Part shown: in pieces, positions 47,614 to 55,288 of the stretch | Position numbering within the stretch: the first letter of the stretch is position 1 | Layout: each line of letters opens with the position of its first letter | NCBI GenBank assembly: GCA_000690595.2 | Contig: JHUT02000002.1 | Location: 146,843-210,842, forward strand | DNA: 64,000 bases | From: Natrinema mahii | GTDB taxonomy: Archaea > Halobacteriota > Halobacteria > Halobacteriales > Natrialbaceae | Direction: 5' to 3' | The notes under the pieces: generated by a model | What the model was told of the DNA's origin: nothing | Seen by the model: the letters and a program-made list of their open reading frames with translations, nothing else | The model's database searches: none | Made by a program: the position numbers and the translations under genes

Positions 47614-48833
47614 TCTCGATCAGTAAGTTGCTCTGTGATCTCGACGCCGAAGGTGACGGGCTGCGATACGACGCGGCCGACGAGTCGAAAAAGCCCCAGA
47701 TCACCGACGAAAAACAGCACCGGCCGGTCGTCGTCTGGAACACCACCCGCCGGTGTAACCTCTACTGTTCGCACTGCTACGCCGGCGCCGAGACCGAGGC
47801 CGCAACCGGCGAATTCTCGACGGCCGAGGCCAAGACCTTCATCGATCAACTCGCCGACTTCGGCGCGCCCGTCCTGCTGTTCTCCGGCGGCGAGCCGCTG
47901 GTTCGCGAGGACCTGATCGAACTCGTCGGCTACGCCGCCGATCGGGGACTCCGTCCGGTGCTGTCCTCAAACGGGACCTTGTTGACCCGCGAGAAGGCCA
48001 TGGCCCTGAAAGACGCCGGGCTCCAGTACGCCGGCATCTCGGTCGACGGACTCCCCGAGCGCAACGATCAGTTCCGCGGCGAGGAAGGCGCGTTCGACGC
48101 CGCCGTCCGCGGCATCGAGAACTGCCTCGAGGTCGGGCTCAAGACCGGCCTGCGCTATACGATCACCGAGGCCAACGCGCCCGACCTCGAGGGCGTCGTC
48201 GACCTGCTGGCCGAGAAGGGGCTGGACCGCTTCTGTTTCTACCACCTCGATTACGGCGGTCGCGGGGCCGAGATCGTCGACGTCGACCTCTCCCCCGCGG
48301 AGAAGCGCGAGGCAGTCACACAGGTCGCCGACCTCACGCTCGAGTACCACGACCGCGGCGAGGAGATCGAGACGCTGCTGGTAGGCAACTACGCCGACGC
48401 GGCCTACCTCGTCGAGTACGCCCGCGAGGAGTTCGGCGAGGCGAAAGCGCAGGCGGTCTATGACTACCTCGAGCGAAACGGCGGCGACCCGACCGGTGAG
48501 CGGATCGCCGACGTCGACTATCAGGGCAACGTCCACCTCACCCAGTTCTGGCAGGGCTACAGTCTCGGGAACGTCCGCGATCGGCCCTTCGGCGAGATCT
48601 GGGAGGACGAGTCCAATCCGTTGCTTGCGGCCCTGCGGAACCGTGAAGAGCGCCTGACCGGGAAGTGTGCGGACTGTCAGTACAAGTCGATCTGTCGCGG
48701 CGCGTCGCGGCTGCGGGCGCTTTCGACGACGGGCGATCTGTTCGCGCCGGATCCGCAGTGTTATCTCACCGACGAGGAAGTCGCGGGTACGGGATCGGCC
48801 GTCGGCGGCGCGGCCGGGGCTGGAGCCGACTGA
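47610..48833 (+). CDS. Radical SAM/SPASM protein (AhbC-like)
   Basis: The protein has 407 residues. The radical SAM motif is C49, C53, C56 (RRCNLYCSHCYAG). Other parts are SGGEPLVREDLIELVG, YAGISVDGLPERNDQ and, at the C-terminus, SPASM cysteines (GKCADCQYKSICRG). The closest known activity is AhbC, the 12,18-didecarboxysiroheme deacetylase of archaeal haem synthesis. A GTG start overlaps the Htur_1727 stop. Both SAM enzymes may instead act on a peptide. Confidence 0.85.
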   Translation: MISISKLLCDLDAEGDGLRYDAADESKKPQITDEKQHRPVVVWNTTRRCNLYCSHCYAGAETEAATGEFSTAEAKTFIDQLADFGAPVLLFSGGEPLVREDLIELVGYAADRGLRPVLSSNGTLLTREKAMALKDAGLQYAGISVDGLPERNDQFRGEEGAFDAAVRGIENCLEVGLKTGLRYTITEANAPDLEGVVDLLAEKGLDRFCFYHLDYGGRGAEIVDVDLSPAEKREAVTQVADLTLEYHDRGEEIETLLVGNYADAAYLVEYAREEFGEAKAQAVYDYLERNGGDPTGERIADVDYQGNVHLTQFWQGYSLGNVRDRPFGEIWEDESNPLLAALRNREERLTGKCADCQYKSICRGASRLRALSTTGDLFAPDPQCYLTDEEVAGTGSAVGGAAGAGAD

Positions 48834-48868
48834 CGTGGGCGGACGAAGCGGACGATCGGGCGGTCCGT

Positions 48869-49018
48869 TCAGCCCGGACCGTCGGCTCGGCGTCGGGAGT
48901 CGGGCCGCGCCGGCAGGTGGCCGGTGCAGCGGCGACAGTAGGTGTACAGGTGTTCGTTCTCGGTGCCGCAGTGCCGACAGGTAGCCGGTTCCTCGATCGA
49001 TGTCGTGCGAGAACTCAT
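48869..49018 (-). CDS. Small zinc-ribbon protein (49 residues)
   Basis: The gene is too short for most ORF finders. On the minus strand it reads MSSRTTSIEEPATCRHCGTENEHL and TYCRRCTGHLP (read in parts): two CXXC pairs (CRHC at 14-17; CRRC at 28-31) forming a zinc ribbon. The stop is a TGA at 48871-48869. It is convergent with the AhbC-like gene and upstream of, in the same direction as, nothing else close. It could bind nucleic acid or a partner. Confidence 0.75.
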   Translation of the reverse strand: MSSRTTSIEEPATCRHCGTENEHLYTYCRRCTGHLPARPDSRRRADGPG

Positions 49019-49084
49019 CGGCGGGGCTACGAAACGCGAGCGAATAGCCGCCGGGCTGACGTTTGCAAGGTGCCGTCGGCCGAG

Positions 49085-49390
49085 TCACTCCGCGAGGACG
49101 TGCGCGCGGGTGACGTGGCCGCCACAGCCACACCGGTCGACGTACTCGAGCCGGAGGCCGTCGAAGGCGGCCTCGAGTTCCTCCCAGAGGTAGGTCTCGG
49201 GGTGGCCGTGGTCGCCGTGGGTGACGAGGTTGACGTGGTAGCCGGCGGTCGTCGCTGCGATCGCCTCTGTCGCCTGCTCGACGAGCAGGTCCCGATCCAT
49301 CGCGTGTTCGGGCCCCTCGAGGTTCGCCGACCAGGACGCGTCGTGGTCGCCGCGGGTCACGGGTTCGACGCCGGAGCCGTCTTCGGTCAT
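49085..49390 (-). CDS. CGCGG-family candidate radical-SAM-modified peptide
   Basis: The protein has 101 residues. After a polar N-terminus with WSANLEGPEH, it has a helix (LLVEQATEAIAATTAGYHVNLVTHGDHGHPETYLWEELEAAF, read in parts) and a C-terminal CGCGG motif (residues 87-91) in YVDRCGCGGHVTR. I recall the haloarchaeal family as CGCGG putative rSAM-modified RiPP. Located 252 bp past the AhbC-like gene and 3.4-kb cluster. ATG 49390. Confidence 0.78.
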   Translation of the reverse strand: MTEDGSGVEPVTRGDHDASWSANLEGPEHAMDRDLLVEQATEAIAATTAGYHVNLVTHGDHGHPETYLWEELEAAFDGLRLEYVDRCGCGGHVTRAHVLAE

Positions 49391-49486
49391 AGTCGTCACT
49401 CGGCCGTCGACGGGGGTAAGGCCTGAGACGAACGTATTCGCCTCTCGTTTCGAGCCCGTCCGGACGGGAGCGACTTCGCACCCGTC

Positions 49487-49912
49487 TCAACAGCAGAACA
49501 TGAACGGGTAGATCAGGGCGACGCGGTCGCCCCCGTCGAGTTCCGCCTCGAACCCGCCGAGGTGTTCGTTGAACCGACCGTTGATACAGACGCGAGCGTA
49601 GGGACGGGTCTGGTCGCCCTCGGGGTTCTTGCGCCAGGTGCCGGGCAGGTCGTCGGGGACCGGTGCCCAGCCGCTGTGGGTCGCTTCGGGCTCCGTCTCG
49701 GCGATGAGCATGTCCTCGAGGTCGTACGCCGCGAAGAACTCCTCGAGGAAGTCCCGTAGGCGGTCGCCCTCGAAGGTAAACTCGAGTTCGTGAGTCCCGA
49801 CGGCGGTCCGGACGTGGCCGGTACAGCGAACGGTCACGGTGGTCGTCTCGGGGTCGCCGTCCTCGGTCACGGCCGATCGCGGCGCGGTCGACGTGGCCTG
49901 GTCGGTCTCCAT
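49487..49912 (-). CDS. MoaD/ThiS-like beta-grasp protein with Cys-Cys C-terminus
   Basis: The protein has 141 residues. The first half resembles a small ferredoxin-like or beta-grasp fold (VTVRCTGHVRTAVGTHELEF, FLEEFFAAYDLEDMLIAE), and the end reads YARVCINGRFNEHLGGFEAELDGGDRVALIYPFMFCC (read in parts), the pattern of MoaD/ThiS proteins. Those end in Gly-Gly, which is adenylated; here it is Cys-Cys. ATG 49912. It is upstream of the CGCGG gene, same strand. Confidence 0.7.
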   Translation of the reverse strand: METDQATSTAPRSAVTEDGDPETTTVTVRCTGHVRTAVGTHELEFTFEGDRLRDFLEEFFAAYDLEDMLIAETEPEATHSGWAPVPDDLPGTWRKNPEGDQTRPYARVCINGRFNEHLGGFEAELDGGDRVALIYPFMFCC

Positions 49913-50000
49913 AATCGAGAGTACGACGCGAGCGGCCAAACAGTACCCTCCGAACGTGTTCGGGAAGAAGGGGACAGCGATTCGGGCCGAACCCCGAGAC

Positions 50001-51374
50001 ATGAACGGGATACCGGGCGGGTTACGGACCGATCAACAGCCCCCGATGGCAATCCCGCTGCGACACTTCGTCCTCGCGCTGGGGTTTCTAGTCGTCGGGG
50101 TCGGCGGCGGGCTCGTCATGGCCGTCGCGTCGCTTCCCGGACTGTCGGAACTCGCCCACTTGCATACGCTGCTGGTGGGCTGGGTCGCGGTGACGATCAT
50201 GGGCGCGATGACCCAGTTCGTCCCCGTCTGGTCCGGCGTGACGATTCACTCCCGGCGGCTCGCGGTCGCACAGCTGTGGCTGCTCGTCGTCGGCGTGGCC
50301 GGCTTCGCGGCGGCGCTGCTCGCCGGCTCCTACGCTGCCTTGCCGATCCCCGCCGCCCTGATGCTGGCGGGGATCTGGACGTTCGTCTACAACGTCGGCC
50401 GGACGCTCGCCCGCGCGCGCCCGTTCGACGTCACCGAGCGACACTTCGCACTCGCGCTCGCCGCGTTCGCCCTGGTCGCGCCCTTCGGGATCCTGCTGGC
50501 GGTCGGGTTCACGCGACCGGTGTTCGACTCGGTCGGCGTCGCCCGGTTCGAGGTCCACCTCGCGCACGCGACGCTCGCGCTGTTCGGCGCCCTGCTGGCG
50601 ACCGTCGTCGGCGCGCTCTACCAGCTCGGGAAGATGTTCACGCAGGCCGATCCGGACCGGGTCGACGAGTGGCTGCTCCGACTTGAGCAGGCGGCTTTCC
50701 CCGCGGGCCTGCTCGCCCTCGCGCTCGGCCGCGGGCTCACCCTCGAGCCGCTGGCCCGCGTCGGCGCGGTCGCGCTGCTCGTCGGGCTGGCCGCCTTCGC
50801 GGTCGTGATCGGCCGATTACTGGTCGGCGCCACGGTCGAGCGCTCGCCGATGCTCGCCCGCTACTGGGTCGTCGTCGCGGCGCTTGTCGCCTGGATCGGG
50901 CTGGCCGCACCGACGTGGTGGGCCGATCCGCTCGCCTCCGACGCGCTCTTCGGTCATCCCGACGGCCGGAACCTCCTGCTGTTCGGCGTCTTCGGCTTCG
51001 TCGTCTTCGGCTCGCTGTATCACATCGTCCCCTTCATCATCTGGATCGAACGCTACAGCGACCGACTGGGCTTCGAACGGGTGCCGATGATCGACGACCT
51101 CTACGACGACCGCCTCGAGCGAGCGGACTTCTGGGCCACGCTCGTCGGCTTCGCCGGCCTCGCGGCCGCGCCGCTGCTGGGCCTTCCCGCGGTCGCCGTC
51201 GCCGTCAGCAGCGCCCTCGCGACCGTCGGCGTCGGCCTGTTCGTCGCGAACATGCTGTGGACGATCCACCGGCACGGGCCCGACGGGCTCGCGGGCGTCC
51301 TCGCGAGCGCGCTCGAGTCCGGCGAGGAGTCGCCCGCGGCGGGCGGCGAGCCCGACGTGTCGCCGGACCAGTAA
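50001..51374 (+). CDS. Haem-copper oxidase subunit I-like (CcoN/NnrS-like) membrane protein
   Basis: The protein has 457 residues with about 12 membrane helices. Histidines are placed as in subunit I relatives: HLHTLLVGWVAVTIMGAM in helix 2, HLAHATLALFGALL in the middle and LYHIVPFIIW late (read in parts). The copper-ligand set is not evident, so NnrS or a scaffold role is possible. ATG 50001 is used (50046 alternative). It may need haem from the nearby AhbC/AhbD-like enzymes. Confidence 0.7.
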   Translation: MNGIPGGLRTDQQPPMAIPLRHFVLALGFLVVGVGGGLVMAVASLPGLSELAHLHTLLVGWVAVTIMGAMTQFVPVWSGVTIHSRRLAVAQLWLLVVGVAGFAAALLAGSYAALPIPAALMLAGIWTFVYNVGRTLARARPFDVTERHFALALAAFALVAPFGILLAVGFTRPVFDSVGVARFEVHLAHATLALFGALLATVVGALYQLGKMFTQADPDRVDEWLLRLEQAAFPAGLLALALGRGLTLEPLARVGAVALLVGLAAFAVVIGRLLVGATVERSPMLARYWVVVAALVAWIGLAAPTWWADPLASDALFGHPDGRNLLLFGVFGFVVFGSLYHIVPFIIWIERYSDRLGFERVPMIDDLYDDRLERADFWATLVGFAGLAAAPLLGLPAVAVAVSSALATVGVGLFVANMLWTIHRHGPDGLAGVLASALESGEESPAAGGEPDVSPDQ

Positions 51375-51470
51375 CGACCCTCGAGGCGACGGCCCGCCGT
51401 TCGAAACGACGGGTGACACCGAGCCGCTCGAGCGGTACCGACCCTCTATCGCGGACAGTGACTCGCCCGT

Positions 51471-51836
51471 TCAGGTCCGGAGTTCGATTCCCTCCTCGAG
51501 ATTGGGATCGGCCTCGAGGATCGCGGACAGCTGGGGCTGGAGCCGGTCGAACCGGTCCGTCGGTCGCACGATGTTTCGCGCCGGGTCGTACTCGATCACC
51601 CCTTCCGATTCCAGCTTTGGAAGATGCGTGTGGCAGAGCGAGAGTCGGATTTCCGTGAGTGCGCCGTCGGCGGCTTCGGTGACTGACGATCGATGACCGG
51701 TGGAGAGAACCGTCCGCCCGAGATCGGTCACCGACACTGACCGCCGCTCCGCCTCGAGTACTGCGAGGACGACGCGACGGCGTTGATTCCGACAGAGGTC
51801 GAGTATCGTTTCGAACGCGATCGGACTCTCGCTCAT
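51471..51836 (-). CDS. Haloarchaeal winged-helix regulator (DUF7344-like)
   Basis: The protein has 121 residues. The block ILDLCRNQRRRVVLAVLEAERRSVSVTDLGRTVL and LCHTHLPKLESEGVIEYDPARNIV (read in parts) is the haloarchaeal DNA-binding domain that usually controls neighbouring genes. It reads away from the CcoN/NnrS-like gene and stands beside another regulator. ATG 51836; an AT-rich patch (51870-51890) probably holds its promoter. Confidence 0.82.
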   Translation of the reverse strand: MSESPIAFETILDLCRNQRRRVVLAVLEAERRSVSVTDLGRTVLSTGHRSSVTEAADGALTEIRLSLCHTHLPKLESEGVIEYDPARNIVRPTDRFDRLQPQLSAILEADPNLEEGIELRT

Positions 51837-51895
51837 TACGCGGTAATCAGCATTCCTTCGAGTTTCACGATGACTGTTTACTATTCAAACTCTTT

Positions 51896-52564
51896 TTAGG
51901 CGTCATCCCGGCGATCGGCCGAGCCGTCGGCGAGCGCGCTTCCGAGAACGTGATTGATCCCGCGCCGGAGTCGAGACGCGACCGCCTGCCGTGTAATCCC
52001 GAGTTCGTCGCCGATCTCTTCCGACGTTACTTCGCGCGGCGATTCGAAATAGCCCCGCTCGTAGGCGACTTCCAGCGCCTCCCGTTGCGTTTCGGTCATG
52101 GCCGCTTCGGCGGCGGTTTCGACCGGCGTGAGCGCGTTCAATCCCGTCAACGTGATCGGGATGCCCAACTCCCTACAGCGGGACTGAAACGCCGCGATAT
52201 CGCTCCGCTCGTCGCCCCGGATATCGAACGTCCACTGCTCGTTCGTTCCGACGGCTTCGATGAGCGCGATTTCCGTTTCGGTCAACACGGTCAACACGTC
52301 GTCGTAATCCACCGCCCACTCGACGCGCAACAGATACTCGTCCTCGACGGAATCGACGGACCGAATTCGCGTCACCCCTGGATGGTCCGCGAACGCGCTT
52401 TCGATGTCGTCGACCACCGTTCCGCGGACCCAGAAGTAAGGAATGACGACGTCTCGAGCGGGGATGATCCGCTCGAGTTCGACCGTTACGTCCGGCAGCC
52501 GTTCGAACACCGTCCCCAGCGGGAACTCGTCCGCCGGAACGGTAAAGGAAGCCTCGGTAGCCAT
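51896..52564 (-). CDS. Bacterio-opsin activator-type HTH-10 regulator
   Basis: The protein has 222 residues. The N-terminal 150 residues have a GAF/PAS-like fold (EASFTVPADEFPLGTVFERLPDVTVELERI). The C-terminal HTH-10 domain has the block LTETQREALEVAYERGYFESPREVTSEEIGDELGITRQAVASRLRRG (read in parts), typical of Bat-like haloarchaeal activators. The start at 52564 begins the domain; 52600 is rejected. Regulon unknown. Confidence 0.85.
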   Translation of the reverse strand: MATEASFTVPADEFPLGTVFERLPDVTVELERIIPARDVVIPYFWVRGTVVDDIESAFADHPGVTRIRSVDSVEDEYLLRVEWAVDYDDVLTVLTETEIALIEAVGTNEQWTFDIRGDERSDIAAFQSRCRELGIPITLTGLNALTPVETAAEAAMTETQREALEVAYERGYFESPREVTSEEIGDELGITRQAVASRLRRGINHVLGSALADGSADRRDDA

Positions 52565-52672
52565 CGTCCGATATGTCTCGTCCGGGAGGGAAAACGTCAC
52601 GGCGGGACGCGACCGAACCGCTGCCCGATTCGATCTCGTCGTTCTATCCCGCAGGGCCGTCCCGTCAGCCCG

Positions 52673-53239
52673 TCAGCGCGGACCGCTCGAGTCGTCCCCG
52701 TCCGCGGCGGTCGGGGCCGGTGCGGCCGGGCCGTCGGACTCGCTCGGCATCTCACCGAACTCGAGGGAGGTGTCCTCGAGGGTGGCCAGCGCGTCGTTCA
52801 GGGCGTCGGACTGGTGGTGGCTCTCGCGGACGCGCACCCGGACGAGGTCGTACTCGTGGCGCCCGCTGAGGCCGTTCCACGCGCGGAACGACCCCTTGAC
52901 GAGGGCGTCGGCCTGGGGACAGAACTCCGTGGTCGGGCTGAACTCCGCCCGCAGGACCGTCGGATCGTCGGCGTCGACCGCGTACCGGTAGCCGGCGTCG
53001 GGATGTCGCCGGTCGAGGTTGAGCCGCGTCAGGTTGTAGCCGAACGTGGCGTCGTAGACGCCCCGTTCCTCGAACAGTTCTCGCGAGATATCGTGGAATG
53101 CGACGTGGTCCTCGCCCTCGAGGAGGTCGTGACCCTCGAGGAACCGTCCCGGCTCCGGGAGGTGGTCCGGAACGAACGCCTCGGAATCGTCGAACCCGTC
53201 GCCGTTGTCCGTCGATCGTCCGCTCGAGAAGGGGTTCAT
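52673..53239 (-). CDS. Conserved haloarchaeal hypothetical protein
   Basis: The protein has 188 residues with no signal or membrane helix. It contains EGEDHVAFHDISRELFEERGVYDATFGYNLTRLNLDRRHPDAGY (read in parts) and AEFSPTTEFCPQADALVKGSFRAWNGLSGRHEYDLVRVRVRESHH. The tail is acidic. The FCPQ and a histidine-rich end could bind metal, resembling Fe-S scaffold-like small proteins, but I cannot name the family. Confidence 0.65.
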   Translation of the reverse strand: MNPFSSGRSTDNGDGFDDSEAFVPDHLPEPGRFLEGHDLLEGEDHVAFHDISRELFEERGVYDATFGYNLTRLNLDRRHPDAGYRYAVDADDPTVLRAEFSPTTEFCPQADALVKGSFRAWNGLSGRHEYDLVRVRVRESHHQSDALNDALATLEDTSLEFGEMPSESDGPAAPAPTAADGDDSSGPR

Positions 53240-53536
53240 TGTACCCGTCTATACTACCCGAACTCCCCAATGCAGTCTCCCGAACATGTTCTACACTCGC
53301 CGCATCCGGCCGTCCATTTTCGGTGAGAAAGCGGTATCCACCGTATAACCGGTGATTTCCCCGCGACTGTCGGTCCCTGAACAGTTTTAGATGGTATGAA
53401 TATAATAGGAATATGTATTAATAGCTCTCCAAAAAATACGCCAATAGACGACTCTGGCTATTATTGGGTGTATATGTGCATTCAATCCGAGTTTGGGCCA
53501 GAGGATTTATACCTGATCGAAGTAAGAGTCCGGCCA

Positions 53537-53830
53537 ATGCTACTCTCAGTCGATCGATCGGATGCGACAGCCGGCCAATCAGTCTGTTTCGATATCATCG
53601 CCGCTGTCGCCGAGCGGGAAGGCATCGATCCGGTAGACCTCGAGCCGCCCGAGTACGAAGCGCTCTACGACGTCGTCAACCCCGAGGCGCTCGATGCCCT
53701 GTTTGCGACCCGATCGAACGGCACACAACGGCCGACCGGTCGCGTCGAATTCCCCTTCTGTGGCTATCACGTGGTCGTCGACAGCGACGGCGAAGTCGAA
53801 ATCTCCGACCCCGAGACTGACCTCGAGTGA
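53537..53830 (+). CDS. HalOD1-domain protein
   Basis: The protein has 97 residues matching HalOD1 (halobacterial output domain 1): CFDIIAAVAEREGIDPVDLEPPEYEALYDVVNPEALDALF and VEFPFCGYHVVVDSDGEVEIS (read in parts). These small domains are found near sensory proteins in haloarchaea. ATG 53537 is used; a 47-residue upstream extension to 53396 has an AT-rich frame and is likely not translated. Confidence 0.82.
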   Translation: MLLSVDRSDATAGQSVCFDIIAAVAEREGIDPVDLEPPEYEALYDVVNPEALDALFATRSNGTQRPTGRVEFPFCGYHVVVDSDGEVEISDPETDLE

Positions 53831-53834
53831 CGAG

Positions 53835-54233
53835 TCAGTCCCGCCGGCGTTCGATCCGTCGACGCCAATCGTCCGGAATCGGCCGCGAGCCGTCCCCGTC
53901 CGGCTCGGCCAGTACCTGCACGGTCCGTGCCGTCGCTGCCCGCTCCCCGTCGGCGCGGATCTCGTAGGCCATCGGCAGGCTCGACTCGCCCAGTTCCGGT
54001 ACGCGAAGAGCGACGGTCACCGTCTCGTCGGCCTCGATCGGTCGCTCGTACTCGATCTCGAGGCTCACGAGGACCGTGGTCGTCTCCTCGAGCGAGATCT
54101 CGAGGACGTCCCGGAAGTAGGCCTCGCGGGCCTGCTCGAGGTAGGTCGCGTAGACCGCGTTGTTGACGTGCCCCATGAAGTCGATGTCGCGGAGCCGGAC
54201 ATCGATCTCGGTCTCGTAGCTGTAGTCGGTCAT
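53835..54233 (-). CDS. 4-hydroxybenzoyl-CoA thioesterase-like hotdog protein
   Basis: The protein has 132 residues with a hotdog fold: VRLRDIDFMGHVNNAVYATYLEQAREAYF (catalytic Asp), VSLEIEYERPIEADETVTVALRVPELG, and SLPMAYEIRADGERAATARTVQVLAE (read in parts). Acts on acyl-CoA in the cytosol by family; substrate unknown. ATG 54233. It is convergent with the HalOD1 gene, 4 bp apart. Confidence 0.9.
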   Translation of the reverse strand: MTDYSYETEIDVRLRDIDFMGHVNNAVYATYLEQAREAYFRDVLEISLEETTTVLVSLEIEYERPIEADETVTVALRVPELGESSLPMAYEIRADGERAATARTVQVLAEPDGDGSRPIPDDWRRRIERRRD

Positions 54234-54314
54234 CGAGGGACGCGTAGGAGAGCGGCCGCCGTATAGCTGGTCACTCGCGGGCGGCGGCTCGAGAAGTGAA
54301 AGTCGCCATCGCGA

Positions 54315-55067
54315 TCAGTCGCCGGCCCGCGCCGCCTCGAAGACGTCCTCGTGCAGCCGGTCGGCGACGTGTTCCATCAGCGGTTCCATGTTGCGGGTGT
54401 CGGCCCGGTTGTACTCGACGAGCGTCTCGAGGGCCCCCTCGTCGCCGCTTTCGTACTCGTACCAGAGGCGGACGGCGTCGCGGCCGCTCAGCTCCGGCCT
54501 GTCACGGTCGATGCCGATCTCGCGTTCGATCGCCTTCAGCCCGCCGTCCAACCCCAGCTTCTTGCAGGGGTACATGAGATCCACGTGGGGGACGTCGACC
54601 GAGACGTCGAAACACGTCTCGAGGAAGGGCACGTCGAACCGCTGGCCGTTGAACGTGACCAGCAGGGCCGAGTCGTCGAGTTCCCGCGCGAGGCGGTCGG
54701 CCGTGAGATCGCGGTCCTTGACGAAGGTCTTCGTCTCGCCGCCCCGATAGAGGCTGACAGTCGTCACGTCCTCACAGGCGGCGTCGAGTCCGGTCGTCTC
54801 GATGTCCAGAAAGCAGGTCTCGTCGCTGACGTTCTCGTAACAGCGCCAGCGGCTCGCGGCCGGCAACGCCTCGGCGAACGGCGAGACGTCGCCGCGCTCG
54901 AGGTGGGTCCGTCCCTCCTCGATGAACGTCTCGATCCGTGCCGCGAGCGTCGAACCGACGACGCTGCCGTCGAACTCGTCCCAGTGGGTCACGCCGTTCT
55001 CCCAGAGCCGGCGCTCGGTGGTCTCTCCGACGCCGTGAACGGGAATGAAACTGTTCTCGATTCGCAC
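54315..55067 (-). CDS. RNase H-like (YprB-type) exonuclease-fold protein
   Basis: The protein has 250 residues. An N-terminal HhH-like region (GVGETTERRLWENGVTHWDEF) is followed by an RNase H-like fold with CFLDIETTGL (DE pair), LLVTFNGQRFDVPFL, and YEYESGDEGALETLVEYNRADTRNMEPLMEHV with a final Asp. This matches predicted exonucleases of the YprB family. ATG 55067. Cytosolic; actual substrate unproven. Confidence 0.85.
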   Translation of the reverse strand: MRIENSFIPVHGVGETTERRLWENGVTHWDEFDGSVVGSTLAARIETFIEEGRTHLERGDVSPFAEALPAASRWRCYENVSDETCFLDIETTGLDAACEDVTTVSLYRGGETKTFVKDRDLTADRLARELDDSALLVTFNGQRFDVPFLETCFDVSVDVPHVDLMYPCKKLGLDGGLKAIEREIGIDRDRPELSGRDAVRLWYEYESGDEGALETLVEYNRADTRNMEPLMEHVADRLHEDVFEAARAGD

Positions 55068-55288
55068 ACCGGGTAGAGGGGGCAGGGTAGCTAAAAACGC
55101 TTGGATCGCCGATGGCGTCGTCGCGTCGCCGTCACACCGTCTCTCGTTCTCGCACCGTCACGATTCGTTCGCGTTGCTGTCGTTCGGAGAGACGGCGTCT
55201 GATCGGCGATGCTGACCGTCGGACGCTCCCGCGCCCCGTCGGTGCGCTCGATCGCCCGACTTTTCGTGTTGGCGGCCGTAGGTGTGGT

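Noticed and set aside
45969..48833. Firm naming of the SAM enzymes as AhbD and AhbC
   Set aside because: Motifs fit, but the peptide-partner genes nearby allow a RiPP role; substrate residues could not be aligned without a search.
53396..53536. Extended N-terminus of the HalOD1 protein
   Set aside because: The extra 47 residues come from AT-rich promoter-like DNA and are not part of the known domain.
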